Shown: in pieces, positions 15,391-24,479 of the stretch
How positions within the stretch are numbered: the stretch's first letter is position 1
Layout of the letters: the number at the start of each line of letters is the position of its first letter
Source: Allomuricauda ruestringensis DSM 13258
Lineage (GTDB): Bacteria; Bacteroidota; Bacteroidia; Flavobacteriales; Flavobacteriaceae
NCBI RefSeq assembly: GCF_000224085.1
Contig: NC_015945.1
Span: 1,251,501-1,315,500, forward strand
Length of the DNA: 64,000 nt
Direction: 5' to 3'
Made by a program: the position numbers and the translations under genes
The notes under the pieces: generated by a model
What the model was told of the DNA's origin: nothing
Database searches by the model: none
What the model saw: the letters and a program-made list of their open reading frames with translations, nothing else

Positions 15391-17058
15391 TTAACCCCGC
15401 TCCAACGAAAAATCAGAATGCTCCTTTAATTGCGCTTCCAATGCTTTGGAAAAGGCTTCCATTTCTTCTGCTGAATAGTTGTACGCTTTTTGGAATTCTT
15501 CAAAAACAGGTTCTTTGTATTTTCGAACGCTGTCAATATCAAAATAAAGCCTGCCTGTTCTTCGAATAAAAAAGTCCAATGGATTCATCGCCATTTCATG
15601 GGCTATGGCGAATTGCGCCTCGGCCCTAATCATCCTTTCCTTGGGTTTATCTCCTTTAATATTGGCATATAGTGCTAAAATGGATTCGGTTTGCTTACCA
15701 TAAGTGGTCACCAAATACCAAGCATCATATTTGGTAAATCCATCGGCTTGTAATCGCTCTTGTACCTGGCCAATATATTTTTTTACGTGTTTGAACTTTT
15801 TAAAATCGTTTCCACAAAGTGGAATCTTATCTGTAGTACAATGCTTTAGTTCTATATCGTGGTCTTCCTCCATTTTTTTGGCGATGCGGTTCACCGTGCG
15901 CTCGGCCATTTTTCGGTAACCGGTGAGTTTACCCCCAGCAATGCTCACCAAACCTGTATCGGAAGTAAAAATTTCATCTTTTCGTGATAGCTCGGACGCC
16001 GATTTTCCTTCTTCGTGAATCAAAGGGCGCAATCCTGCCCATGAGGAAATGATATCGTCCAACTCCAATTCAATATCGGGGAACATATTGTTCACCGCGG
16101 AAACCAAGTATATGGCATCGGCAATATCGGTGGTCACATGGTCCTTGTCCAAATTATAGTTGGTATCGGTGGTACCAATGTAGGTGACCTTACCGCGTGG
16201 AATTGCAAACATCATCCTGCCATCAGGGATATCAAAATATATGGATTGCTTCACGGGGAGTTTTTCTTTTGGAAACACCAAGTGAACACCCTTGGTCAAA
16301 TGCAATCGCTTGCCCTTTTTGGACTGGTTCACGCTCCGGAGTTCATCCACCCAAGGTCCGGCCGCATTGATCACATATTTTGATGAAACACTATACTCAT
16401 CCCCAAAGGCTTCATCGGTGAATTTTACGCCAGCCACTTGCTCATCCTCATAAATAAAATCGGTGACCTTGGTATAGTTGAACAACTGCGCACCAAATTG
16501 AATACTGGTTTTTAGGTTTTCCAAGGTAAGTCTAGCGTCATCGGTACGGTACTCGGCATAATATCCTGCTCCGTTCAAAATCTTCTTGGGCAAAAGGGGC
16601 TCTAACTTCATGGCTTCCTTTTTCTCCAGCATTTGCCGTTTATCATCACCGGAAACCTGGGCCAGAATATCGTATACTTTCAAGCCGATGGAAGTCAACC
16701 ATTTTCCGTAGGAACCACCCTCGATAAGTGGGAGCAACATCTTTTCGGGAATTACCAGATGCGGGGCCAATTTATGTACGATGGCCCTTTCGGAACCTAC
16801 TTCTTTCACCAACCAAAAATCGAACTGTTTTAAATAACGTAGCCCACCGTGAATAAGTTTGGTGGATTTGCTACTGGTGCCCGAGGCAAAATCCCCTTTT
16901 TCGAGCAAAAGCACCTTCATGCCGCGAGAAGATGCATCCAGAGCTATTCCTGCTCCTGTGATTCCACCACCAATCACTACAAGGTCGTAAGTATCCTTGG
17001 TAATCTTTTGCAGGTTGTTCTTTCTATCTACGTTTGAAAAAGCAATGTTCTCGCTCAT
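15391..17058 (-). CDS. glpD: Glycerol-3-phosphate dehydrogenase, FAD-dependent
   Basis: GlpD (555 residues) oxidises sn-glycerol 3-phosphate to dihydroxyacetone phosphate at the membrane and passes electrons to quinone. The FAD-binding motif GGGITG is at residues 30-35, followed by SSKSTKLIHGGLRYLKQ near 62-77, and RGKVTYIGTTDTNY and AGGKLTGYRKMAE later. The C-terminal helical domain is complete. No glpK or glpF is in this window. It is the third gene of a small operon after 17371 and 17062, with 3 bp to the preceding stop. Confidence 0.95.
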   Translation of the reverse strand: MSENIAFSNVDRKNNLQKITKDTYDLVVIGGGITGAGIALDASSRGMKVLLLEKGDFASGTSSKSTKLIHGGLRYLKQFDFWLVKEVGSERAIVHKLAPHLVIPEKMLLPLIEGGSYGKWLTSIGLKVYDILAQVSGDDKRQMLEKKEAMKLEPLLPKKILNGAGYYAEYRTDDARLTLENLKTSIQFGAQLFNYTKVTDFIYEDEQVAGVKFTDEAFGDEYSVSSKYVINAAGPWVDELRSVNQSKKGKRLHLTKGVHLVFPKEKLPVKQSIYFDIPDGRMMFAIPRGKVTYIGTTDTNYNLDKDHVTTDIADAIYLVSAVNNMFPDIELELDDIISSWAGLRPLIHEEGKSASELSRKDEIFTSDTGLVSIAGGKLTGYRKMAERTVNRIAKKMEEDHDIELKHCTTDKIPLCGNDFKKFKHVKKYIGQVQERLQADGFTKYDAWYLVTTYGKQTESILALYANIKGDKPKERMIRAEAQFAIAHEMAMNPLDFFIRRTGRLYFDIDSVRKYKEPVFEEFQKAYNYSAEEMEAFSKALEAQLKEHSDFSLERG

Positions 17059-17061
17059 GTT

Positions 17062-17370
17062 TTATTTGTTGAATTCGTATTCGCGTTCTACCCTGCAAAT
17101 CCTGACCTTATACCAAGAATACCAAGTTTTTATTCCATTTTTCTGTGCCTGTTTATGGTCCATGTTGGCTTTCCAGTCGGCAATGGCCTCCAAACTTTCC
17201 CAATAGCTCACCGTAATGCCCAATCCATCTCTGGCACTTTCAATATCCAAAAACCCCGGTTGTTTTCGAGCCAGGGTTTCCATTTCTTCCGCCATTTTCG
17301 CGTAACCTTGGTCGCCTTCAGTCCTGAGACTGGTGAAGATTACGGCATAGTATGGTTTTTTAAGCTCCAT
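17062..17370 (-). CDS. Antibiotic-biosynthesis-monooxygenase (ABM) fold protein
   Basis: A 102-residue dimeric alpha/beta-barrel (ABM/DABB) protein: N-terminal strand YYAVIFTSLRT, helix with EEMETLARKQPGFL, strand ITVSYWESLEAIADW and helix MDHKQAQKNG. Proteins with this fold and this length include small quinol monooxygenases and YbgA/YciI-like relatives; the substrate is unknown. No cofactor motif is needed by the family. Its start abuts the stop of the preceding gene. Confidence 0.8.
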   Translation of the reverse strand: MELKKPYYAVIFTSLRTEGDQGYAKMAEEMETLARKQPGFLDIESARDGLGITVSYWESLEAIADWKANMDHKQAQKNGIKTWYSWYKVRICRVEREYEFNK

Positions 17371-17727
17371 TTATGTGATGTATTCTTTTTCCAAGAAATA
17401 ATTGACCACGGCTTCTTTCATTAAAACAGCCTGTTCCCCGGCCTTAAGCGATGGCAATTGCTCTTTTATTTTATAGTGCGGCCATCCGTCGTCATCGAAA
17501 AAATCAAAATCGTAATAGCCATAGGGTTCCAATAATCTACAAATGGCTATGTGCATTAGGTTGACTTTTTCATCCTTTTTAAATTTGCGATGAAAATTCC
17601 CCAGTTCCTGTACGCCCACCAAATAAACAATTCCATCCAATTCCAACGGGTCGCCATCAGAAAATTGTGCGGATAATTTTTCCACCAAATATTCCCATCG
17701 TTCCTTTAATTGTTCGTCTCTTGACAT
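17371..17727 (-). CDS. Conserved protein of unknown function
   Basis: A 118-residue protein starting at ATG 17727 (MSRDEQLKER). It has a helical N-terminus, a strand LDGIVYLVGVQELG, a helical LMHIAICRLLEPYG and an acidic loop DFDFFDDDGWPHYK, with no signal or membrane segment. I do not recognise a named family. It is directly fused in transcription to the ABM protein (TAA immediately followed by ATG) and glpD. Confidence 0.65.
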   Translation of the reverse strand: MSRDEQLKERWEYLVEKLSAQFSDGDPLELDGIVYLVGVQELGNFHRKFKKDEKVNLMHIAICRLLEPYGYYDFDFFDDDGWPHYKIKEQLPSLKAGEQAVLMKEAVVNYFLEKEYIT

Positions 17728-17745
17728 GTGATTTGATATGAATAC

Positions 17746-17774
17746 CAAAGGTACAAATCAATATTCTATATTTG
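17746..17774. promoter_or_regulatory. Back-to-back -7 boxes of divergent promoters
   Basis: Both strands carry a perfect match to the Bacteroidota -7 consensus TAnnTTTG: TACCTTTG on the minus strand (17753-17746) for the 17371 operon and TATATTTG on the plus strand (17767-17774) for cvpA. I see no well-placed -33 TTG for either, so the call rests on the -7 matches and position. Confidence 0.5.
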
Positions 17775-17787
17775 TTAAAACCCGCGT

Positions 17788-18318
17788 ATGAGCTTTTTGG
17801 ATATAATCATCGGAATTCTTTTGGTCTGGGGCCTTTACAAAGGCTTAAAAAATGGCCTTTTTGTTGAGCTGGCCTCCTTGATTGCCCTGATTGCGGGAAT
17901 ATACGGCGCCATCCATTTTTCGTACATAACAGGCGATTACCTCGCCGAACGGTTTGACTGGAGTGACCAGTACCTGAAAATTGCTGCATTTCTGATTACT
18001 TTTTTCGCCATCATTATTGTAGTGAACTTGGCGGGAAAATTCCTGACCAAGATTGCCGATTTTGCCATGCTGGGCCTATTGAATAAAATTGCTGGGGGTA
18101 TTTTTGGCGCCCTTAAAGTCGCTGTAATTCTTGGGGCATTTCTTATCTTCTTCGAAAAGCTTTCCTCCCCCCTCGGATTCATTAATGAGGAAACCAAAGA
18201 AGAGTCCGTTTTCTACGAGCCCATCAAGGAAATAGGTGCCTTGGTTTTTTCCTATGTTTTTGATGATGAAGAAAACAATCCTTCAAACCAAATCGAGGCG
18301 AAGGAAGAAGTTATATAA
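17788..18318 (+). CDS. cvpA: CvpA family membrane protein
   Basis: A 176-residue inner-membrane protein with four hydrophobic segments (about 5-22, 27-45, 62-80 and 100-125) and the CvpA start pattern DIIIGILLVWGLYKGLKNGL. CvpA family proteins were linked to colicin V production in Escherichia coli and to envelope or bile stress; the molecular role is unknown. The C-terminus is acidic and cytoplasmic. In many flavobacteria cvpA precedes pheS; here it does not. Confidence 0.85.
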   Translation: MSFLDIIIGILLVWGLYKGLKNGLFVELASLIALIAGIYGAIHFSYITGDYLAERFDWSDQYLKIAAFLITFFAIIIVVNLAGKFLTKIADFAMLGLLNKIAGGIFGALKVAVILGAFLIFFEKLSSPLGFINEETKEESVFYEPIKEIGALVFSYVFDDEENNPSNQIEAKEEVI

Positions 18319-18506
18319 ACGGTACACTTTTACCGATAAAAGGATTTGGGCTTCATCAAAAAAACACTATTGAATGCAGCTTCCTGTATTTCAACGTAAT
18401 AATCTGTCCTAACATGGAAATTTCATGGAAAAGGGAAGTGTCTCCTTTAGTTTAGCAACGAGAACACTTGGGAATTTAGAACACTCCCTGAAAAATACCC
18501 CGAAAA

Positions 18507-19019
18507 ATGAAAAAATTCTCTAGCTTAACGCTGGTATTGGTCTTTTTATTGCTGCTTGGCAGTTGCAGCGACTCTTCAACAGAAGAGTTTGAACAAATGT
18601 ACTCTGAAACCAATCTTGAAAACCAAAAGGTCACTGTTGATCCCAACAAGATGGAAAAACAACTATTGGGCCTAATCAACGAACATCGAACATCGATAGG
18701 ATTGAGTTCTTTGGCAGATAGTGCCCCAGCTTACAAATATGCAGAGGAACACAACGATTATATGATTTCCAAAAACAGCTTAAGTCACGATAATTTTGAG
18801 GCACGGGCCACTAAGATTGCCGATGAAACCAACGCCCTAAAAGTATCTGAAAACGTAGCTAGATATTATACTACTGCCGAAAAAACATTAAAGGCTTGGG
18901 TAGAAAGCGACTCGCACAGAAAAGCATTGGAAGGAGACTTTAGCCACTCAACCCTGAGTGTTCAATTGGATAAAGATGGGAGACCATACTACACACAAAT
19001 TTTTATCAAAGTGGAGTAG
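18507..19019 (+). CDS. CAP-domain lipoprotein
   Basis: A 170-residue lipoprotein (signal ending LLGSC). The mature part has a CAP/SCP domain: LLGLINEHRTSIGL opening near residue 54, HNDYMISKNSLSHDNF, ENVARYY and AWVESDSHRKALEGDFSHSTL, covering the conserved His and Glu positions of the family. CAP proteins are extracytoplasmic and of varied or unknown activity. A strong terminator follows. It has 188 bp upstream with only a weak hairpin near 18320. Confidence 0.85.
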   Translation: MKKFSSLTLVLVFLLLLGSCSDSSTEEFEQMYSETNLENQKVTVDPNKMEKQLLGLINEHRTSIGLSSLADSAPAYKYAEEHNDYMISKNSLSHDNFEARATKIADETNALKVSENVARYYTTAEKTLKAWVESDSHRKALEGDFSHSTLSVQLDKDGRPYYTQIFIKVE

Positions 19020-19041
19020 TCACCCAAAAACATATAAGAAA

Positions 19042-19069
19042 GAGACCCGCCGATCAGCGGGTCTTTTTT
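19042..19069 (+). terminator. Rho-independent terminator
   Basis: Stem GACCCGC (19044-19050) with GCGGGTC (19057-19063), a 6-nt loop and six T. It ends the CAP lipoprotein transcript. Confidence 0.9.
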
Positions 19070-19124
19070 GTTAATTGCTATGTTGCCAGCAAGGTTTTTT
19101 TTACCTTTCGTAAAATCTTTGAAC

Positions 19125-19667
19125 ATGGCAATACAGGAACCTTTCAACCTTAATAAATGGATTGAGGAAAACCGAGAAACCCTAAAACCCCCGGTCGGGA
19201 ATAAAAACCTTTACAAAGAGTCTGGCGATTATATTGTGATGATCGTTGCGGGACCAAACGCCAGAAAAGATTATCACTACAACGAAACCGAAGAGCTTTT
19301 TTATCAGCTTGAGGGTAATATAGAAGTGCACATTCAAGAAGATGGTCAGAAAAAGACTATGAAACTAGGGCCTGGTGACATGTACCTTCACCCCGCTAAA
19401 GCGCCCCATTCACCTGCCCGCCAAGAAGGTTCCATTGGCTTGGTCGTGGAACGCAAACGTGCAGATCTTGATGCTGAAGATGGCTTACTTTGGTTCTGCG
19501 ACAACTGCAATAACAAATTGTATGAGGTTTACTTTAAACTGAATGATATTGAAAAAGATTTTTTAGGGCATTTTAAGCACTTTTACGGTTCGGAAGAATT
19601 GCTCACCTGTGATAAATGCGGAACCGTTATGCCCGTTGATGAACGTTTTATAGCCAAAGAAGAATGA
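19125..19667 (+). CDS. nbaC: 3-hydroxyanthranilate 3,4-dioxygenase
   Basis: A 180-residue cupin enzyme that opens 3-hydroxyanthranilate to 2-amino-3-carboxymuconate semialdehyde in the kynurenine pathway. I start at ATG 19125; the upstream extension is not conserved-looking. Iron ligands His51, Glu57 and His95 and the second metal site Cys125-x2-Cys128 and Cys162-x2-Cys165 are at exactly the positions I recall for the bacterial enzyme. It couples to the next gene through an ATGA overlap. It may feed NAD synthesis or tryptophan degradation; no other kynurenine gene is in the window. Confidence 0.95.
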   Translation: MAIQEPFNLNKWIEENRETLKPPVGNKNLYKESGDYIVMIVAGPNARKDYHYNETEELFYQLEGNIEVHIQEDGQKKTMKLGPGDMYLHPAKAPHSPARQEGSIGLVVERKRADLDAEDGLLWFCDNCNNKLYEVYFKLNDIEKDFLGHFKHFYGSEELLTCDKCGTVMPVDERFIAKEE

Positions 19668-20038
19668 TACTCCTTTTAGCAAAAATCATTATCGGAATTG
19701 TGGCTTTGCTCCACATCTATTTTCTGCGGTTGGAAATGTATGCTTGGACGACAAAAGCAAAAAAGGTATTCCGTACTTTTCCCGAAGAACTGTTTGAGCC
19801 CACAAAAACATTGGCAGCCAACCAAGGCCTCTACAATGGCTTTTTGGCAGCAGGTCTTATTTGGTCCTTGATCATTCAAGATTCGCAATGGCAAGTTTAT
19901 GTTGGACTCTTCTTTTTGAGTTGTGTAGCCGTGGCAGGTATCTATGGAGCCATAACGGCATCAAAAAAAATATTTGCGGTTCAGGCACTTCCGGCCCTTA
20001 TAGGAATTATTCTTTTGTTCACCGATCTATTCCTGTAA
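19664..20038 (+). CDS. DUF1304 membrane protein
   Basis: A 124-residue inner-membrane protein of the DUF1304 family with four hydrophobic helices. The pattern HIYFLRLEMYAWTT near residues 17-30 and NQGLYNGFLAAGL near 53-65 are typical of it. No function is known. It overlaps the dioxygenase stop by 4 bp and is 70 bp upstream of the aldehyde dehydrogenase gene. Confidence 0.85.
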   Translation: MILLLAKIIIGIVALLHIYFLRLEMYAWTTKAKKVFRTFPEELFEPTKTLAANQGLYNGFLAAGLIWSLIIQDSQWQVYVGLFFLSCVAVAGIYGAITASKKIFAVQALPALIGIILLFTDLFL

Positions 20039-20108
20039 ACCGTTTATCCTCTGCAAGATTATTCGTAATATTGTAAAAATATAACAATTCACTACTAAAA
20101 AGTTATAA

Positions 20109-21662
20109 ATGTCAAAAACAGCAGCTGCTTTTGGAATTGAAGAAGCCTTAAAAGAACTTGGCTTAAACGAAATAAATAATGGTACTTCCACAGGAAAAGA
20201 TTGGTTTTCCAATGGAGATATCATCGAATCCTATTCACCCGTAGATGGTGCGCTTATTGGAAAAGTGAAGGCCACTACTAAAGAGGATTACGAAAAAGTA
20301 ATCACTACAGCCCAAAAAGGATTTAAAACTTGGAGGACAATGCCTGCCCCTCAACGTGGTGAGGTAGTTCGCCAATTTAACGACGAGCTTCGTCGTTTAA
20401 AAGAACCTTTGGGCAAATTGGTGTCCTACGAAATGGGGAAAAGCTACCAAGAAGGTTTGGGAGAGGTACAGGAAATGATAGATATCTGTGACTTTGCCGT
20501 AGGCTTGTCCCGTCAATTGCATGGGCTTACCATGCACAGCGAACGTCCCGGACACCGCATGTACGAGCAATACCATCCACTTGGTGTTGTGGGGATTATT
20601 TCTGCCTTCAATTTCCCTGTGGCCGTTTGGTCCTGGAACACGGCTTTGGCTTGGGTTTGTGGTGATGCCTGTATTTGGAAAGGCTCAGAAAAAACCCCGA
20701 TGACCTCCGTAGCTTGCCAAAACATTGCGGCTCGTGTGTTTACCGAAAACGGAGTGCCAGAAGGTATTTCTTGTTTGATTACCGGCGATTATACGGTAGG
20801 TGAATTTATGACCAATGACGAACGTGTTCCATTGATTTCGGCCACTGGCTCTACCCGAATGGGGAAAATAGTCGCCAAAACTGTTGCGGGGCGCCTTGGG
20901 AAATCCCTGTTGGAATTAGGTGGCAACAACGCTATTATTGTAACCCCCGACGCCAACATAAAAAACACCGTAATAGGTGCTGTATTCGGTGCAGTGGGTA
21001 CATGTGGACAACGTTGCACCTCTACACGTAGATTGATTGTCCATGAAAATGTGTACGATAAGGTAAAAAATGCCATTGTAGATGCCTACAAACAAATACG
21101 CATCGGAAATCCCTTGGACGAGAACAACCATGTTGGACCCCTAATAGATAAGGATGCTGTAAAAAATTATTTAAGCGCCTTGGAAAAAGTTGAAGCCGAA
21201 GGCGGAAAAGTTTTAGTTGAAGGTGGTGTATTGGAAGGTGAGGGCTACGAAAGCGGTTGCTACGTAAAACCCGCTATTGCAGAAGCCGAAAACCACTTCG
21301 ATATTGTACAGCACGAAACCTTTGGTCCCGTTTTATATATTTTGAAATATAAAGGTGACCTTCAAAATGCTTTGGACATGCAAAATGGTGTTAGGCAGGG
21401 ACTATCCTCTGCAATTATGACCAACAATCTGCGGGAAGCGGAACGTTTCCTTTCCGTAGAAGGATCGGATTGTGGCATTGCCAATGTTAATATCGGTACT
21501 TCCGGAGCTGAAATCGGTGGAGCCTTTGGTGGCGAAAAAGAAACCGGTGGCGGCAGGGAAAGTGGTTCGGATGCTTGGAAGATTTATATGAGAAGACAGA
21601 CCAACACCATTAATTACACCACCGAATTACCGTTGGCACAAGGCATTAAGTTTGACCTATAA
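20109..21662 (+). CDS. amaB: ALDH7-type aldehyde dehydrogenase (alpha-aminoadipic semialdehyde dehydrogenase-like)
   Basis: A 517-residue NAD-dependent aldehyde dehydrogenase. The active site reads CGQRCTSTRRL with the catalytic Cys near residue 300, and ELGGNNAI carries the general base Glu, both in the antiquitin (ALDH7) form. This subfamily oxidises alpha-aminoadipic semialdehyde in lysine breakdown. Its place after 3-hydroxyanthranilate dioxygenase could instead suggest 2-aminomuconic semialdehyde, but that enzyme is normally ALDH8-like, so I favour lysine catabolism. Length is complete; cytoplasmic. A hairpin follows. Confidence 0.85.
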   Translation: MSKTAAAFGIEEALKELGLNEINNGTSTGKDWFSNGDIIESYSPVDGALIGKVKATTKEDYEKVITTAQKGFKTWRTMPAPQRGEVVRQFNDELRRLKEPLGKLVSYEMGKSYQEGLGEVQEMIDICDFAVGLSRQLHGLTMHSERPGHRMYEQYHPLGVVGIISAFNFPVAVWSWNTALAWVCGDACIWKGSEKTPMTSVACQNIAARVFTENGVPEGISCLITGDYTVGEFMTNDERVPLISATGSTRMGKIVAKTVAGRLGKSLLELGGNNAIIVTPDANIKNTVIGAVFGAVGTCGQRCTSTRRLIVHENVYDKVKNAIVDAYKQIRIGNPLDENNHVGPLIDKDAVKNYLSALEKVEAEGGKVLVEGGVLEGEGYESGCYVKPAIAEAENHFDIVQHETFGPVLYILKYKGDLQNALDMQNGVRQGLSSAIMTNNLREAERFLSVEGSDCGIANVNIGTSGAEIGGAFGGEKETGGGRESGSDAWKIYMRRQTNTINYTTELPLAQGIKFDL

Positions 21663-22025
21663 AAATAAAAAGCCGCCCATTTAGTGTTTAACCTAAATGG
21701 GCAGTCTTTAAAACCAACTTAACTAACTCAAACTTAACTTTAAAACCCTATTTCAATGCCGGATCTTCGTCGGGAGAAACAGGGTTCTTCACTTAATATT
21801 GATTCTCAAATTTCTAAATATTTTATCAAGAAATTAAAAGGTATCTTACAAGTGGTCATAAAAAATGTATAATCGGTAATTTTTGTTTTGTTTTTGGCCT
21901 TTGATTTTTCCTACAAAAACCACTTTTTTTCAGAAATCCCTCAATTTTCTGTGGTTTAATTTAGAATTTTAAGATTTTTTTAATATTTTAAATGAGCAGT
22001 CTCTACTGTTTATTTTGTGTAAAAT
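21663..22025 (+). other. Intergenic region with hairpin terminator
   Basis: The region holds a 10-bp stem (21675-21684 with 21693-21702) that likely ends the aldehyde dehydrogenase transcript. The rest, 21711-22025, is AT-rich with no open frame of useful size. A 14-codon GTG frame on the minus strand at 21748-21792 is not convincing. The promoter of the next gene probably lies in the last 60 bases. Confidence 0.6.
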
Positions 22026-22583
22026 ATGGATTGGATAAGTTCTACAATGTGGTATTGGATTGTTTTGGCCATAACGGGAATCATTTCTGGGATTCTTGGT
22101 TATTTTTTTGGAAAATCCAGCACACCCTCAGCAGCCGAAAATTCAGTTCAACTCAATATCCTTGAAATTGAAAACGCCAAGTTAAAATCTGACCTGGAAA
22201 CTTGTAGAAAAAGACTGGATACATCCAAAGCAGAGCAACTAAACTTTAAGGGGGATAAAAGGCCTCCAAAAAAAGACGTTTTCTTCTTTGATGCAAATAG
22301 GGCAAAGACAGCTTTTGGGGAAAAAATAAAAGAAAATGATTTAAAGCTTGTTGAAGGTATCGGCCCAAAAATTGAAGCCCTTTTTCATAATTTCGACATC
22401 AAAACATGGAAGGATTTGGCCGAAACTTCCGCGGACAAATGCCAAGAGGTGTTGGATTCCGGCGGTAAGCGCTATCGCATCCACGATCCCGCCTCATGGC
22501 CCATGCAAGCAAAAATGGCATACGAAGGCCATTGGGAACAGTTGTTCGAGTGGCAGGAAAAACACCGTGCCGGCAAATATTAA
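22026..22583 (+). CDS. Membrane-anchored protein with helix-hairpin-helix-like domain
   Basis: A 185-residue protein: one transmembrane helix at about residues 9-29, a coiled-coil-like stretch at about 42-70, a linker, and a C-terminal domain with KLVEGIGPKIEALFHNFDI and TWKDLAETSADKCQEVL. The GIGPKI hairpin and following helices resemble helix-hairpin-helix units found in DNA-binding proteins and in DUF4332-like proteins. Conserved PASWPMQAKMAYEG follows. The target is unknown; a membrane-tethered nucleic-acid or protein-binding role is an inference. Confidence 0.7.
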   Translation: MDWISSTMWYWIVLAITGIISGILGYFFGKSSTPSAAENSVQLNILEIENAKLKSDLETCRKRLDTSKAEQLNFKGDKRPPKKDVFFFDANRAKTAFGEKIKENDLKLVEGIGPKIEALFHNFDIKTWKDLAETSADKCQEVLDSGGKRYRIHDPASWPMQAKMAYEGHWEQLFEWQEKHRAGKY

Positions 22584-22610
22584 TGTAATCGGCCAGACTT
22601 AACTTGTTTT

Positions 22611-23606
22611 CTACAACATTCCGTTGGCTTCTACCCATTTAAAAGTATGCTGCTCTTGCGAAAATTTCATGCGTTCGGATATGCGTTGTAACCTTTCGGG
22701 GAGTTTCATCAGATAATCCCTGGCCTTTTCTGCTTGGTCAGAAAGTCCGCGAAGGTTTCCTATATCCCAGTAATCGTTCAGTTTTTTCAAAATATCAATA
22801 TAGTCTTGTGAGGTATACACCCCTAAACGTTGGGCACAATTGGAAAACTGTTCGAATGCCTCTCCTATACTTCCGCCCGATTCCCTAAGAAAATGGGCCG
22901 GCATCACAATTTTTTTCTTCATCATATCTGCAAAGGCCAAGACCATTCCATCGGGGTCCTGCCCCATAATGGTCTTTACAAATTCGCGATATGCCAAATG
23001 GTGCCTCATTTCATCACCTGCAATTATGGTGCACATTTTTGCGAGCAGTACATTGCCTTTATTTCTGGCCATTTTACCGACTCTCTTGTGCGAAATATTC
23101 GTTGCCAACTCTTGGAAAGTGGTATATACAAAGTTCTTGTAGGGATCCCTGTCCGTACCGATATCGAATCCGTCGGATATTAAGTGTTGTGTAGTTATCT
23201 CAATCTCGCGCATGTTTACACGGCCAGAGAGGTAAAGATACTTGTTCAAAACATCTCCGTGTCTATTCTCCTCGGCAGTCCAGGCACGTACCCATTTGCT
23301 CCATCCATTGTCCTTGCCATTGTGCTGATCAATGCCTTCCACATCCATCAACCAAGATTCGTATGTAGGGAGGGCTTCTTCTGTAATGGTATCAGCTACA
23401 AGGGTTACCCAAAAATCGTATCCCAATTCCTTCGCCTCTCCGCGAATCTTTTCTACTTCATCAAAAAAATTATCGCTTTGGGAGTCTGGCAAAAAATCGG
23501 TGGGTTGCCATATTTTTTCTGTTGGTATAAGAAATTCATCAATAAACCCTTCAACTTTGGGTTCAATCGCCTGCATTACTTCCAATCTTATATTTTTAAT
23601 CGACAT
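22611..23606 (-). CDS. Acyl-ACP desaturase
   Basis: A 331-residue soluble diiron fatty-acid desaturase (FA_desaturase_2 family) that puts a double bond into acyl-ACP. Diiron ligands show in TITEEALPTYE, the EENRH motif at 112-116 and the second ExxH in AGDEMRHHLAY. ATG 23606 is chosen over a GTG 24 bp upstream because the conserved helix begins at MSIKNI. It helps set membrane fluidity; the fabF/acpP fatty acid genes are at 62-64 kb. It lies 21 bp after the preceding phosphoesterase frame's stop region and may share its transcript. Confidence 0.9.
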   Translation of the reverse strand: MSIKNIRLEVMQAIEPKVEGFIDEFLIPTEKIWQPTDFLPDSQSDNFFDEVEKIRGEAKELGYDFWVTLVADTITEEALPTYESWLMDVEGIDQHNGKDNGWSKWVRAWTAEENRHGDVLNKYLYLSGRVNMREIEITTQHLISDGFDIGTDRDPYKNFVYTTFQELATNISHKRVGKMARNKGNVLLAKMCTIIAGDEMRHHLAYREFVKTIMGQDPDGMVLAFADMMKKKIVMPAHFLRESGGSIGEAFEQFSNCAQRLGVYTSQDYIDILKKLNDYWDIGNLRGLSDQAEKARDYLMKLPERLQRISERMKFSQEQHTFKWVEANGML

Positions 23607-23651
23607 ATAGGGGTTTTTTACAAAGGTCACTATAATTTAATAAAATAAACA

Positions 23652-24377
23652 CTAATTTCTACCTCTTTCACCAGGATAAAATGTGTGTACCGGGTCACTT
23701 TGCCAATATTTTTTGGTTTCTACGTCCATTATCGTCAATCCACCCTTGAATGCAGCCCCTGTATCCACGTTCCAAACATTGGCTTTGTTCTGTGGTTGCA
23801 CAAACTCGTTTTTGGACAAAGGGGTATGTCCTATGTAAATTTCTTTGTAGTGGGTCAACCGTTTTGGAAACTTAGGGTTGGTAGGCTTCAAATCAGGATT
23901 AAGTGCAGTTACCAATTCCCATAATGTCCTGTCCCAATAAAAAGTTTGCTCAAAATATTCGTAATCTACTCCCTTAAGGTTTGTGTAGCCCGCGTGCAAA
24001 TACAACCGGTCGTCATCTGCGAGATGGTAATTTTGCAATTCTTTATAAAACTTCAAATGTAGTTCCCATGTATCCCTATCTGCATTCAAATAAGAATCTC
24101 TGGTTGCAATGCCGCCGTGTGCCAACCATTGCGGGTTTTCTTTTTGATCTACCAACCAAGCCCTACAGAGCTCGTCATGATTTCCGCGAATAAAAGTGCA
24201 GTTATATTCACTTTTGAGCTGAATCAAAAAATTTACGGTTTCCACTGCCGTGCTCCACCCGTCTACATAATCGCCCAAAAATATGATGTGATCTTTGGAG
24301 CTGACATTGGCCTTGCCTATTAATTGCTCCAACGCCCGTACCCCTGAATGGATGTCGCCCACAACCAGTGTTCGCAT
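23652..24377 (-). CDS. Metallophosphoesterase (serine/threonine phosphatase-like)
   Basis: A 241-residue calcineurin-type phosphoesterase starting at ATG 24377. Metal-binding motifs are GDIH (7-10), GDYVDG (35-40) and GNHDE (65-69), with later His in LYLHAG and IGHTPL. This is the PPP-type bacterial phosphatase layout, like PrpA/PrpE or ApaH-like enzymes. Substrates may be phosphoproteins or nucleotides. No kinase is adjacent. Confidence 0.85.
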   Translation of the reverse strand: MRTLVVGDIHSGVRALEQLIGKANVSSKDHIIFLGDYVDGWSTAVETVNFLIQLKSEYNCTFIRGNHDELCRAWLVDQKENPQWLAHGGIATRDSYLNADRDTWELHLKFYKELQNYHLADDDRLYLHAGYTNLKGVDYEYFEQTFYWDRTLWELVTALNPDLKPTNPKFPKRLTHYKEIYIGHTPLSKNEFVQPQNKANVWNVDTGAAFKGGLTIMDVETKKYWQSDPVHTFYPGERGRN

Positions 24378-24479
24378 AGAAAAGTTTTTGACAAAATTAC
24401 GCACAAATGCTTGGCTGATGAAAAATCATGGTGGCTTTATCTAGCATTTAACCTATATTTCAAATTAACCTAGCTGTTT

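Noticed and set aside
21748..21792. A 14-codon GTG frame on the minus strand
   Set aside because: In-frame stop directly upstream, no promoter, no support beyond a plausible-looking short peptide.
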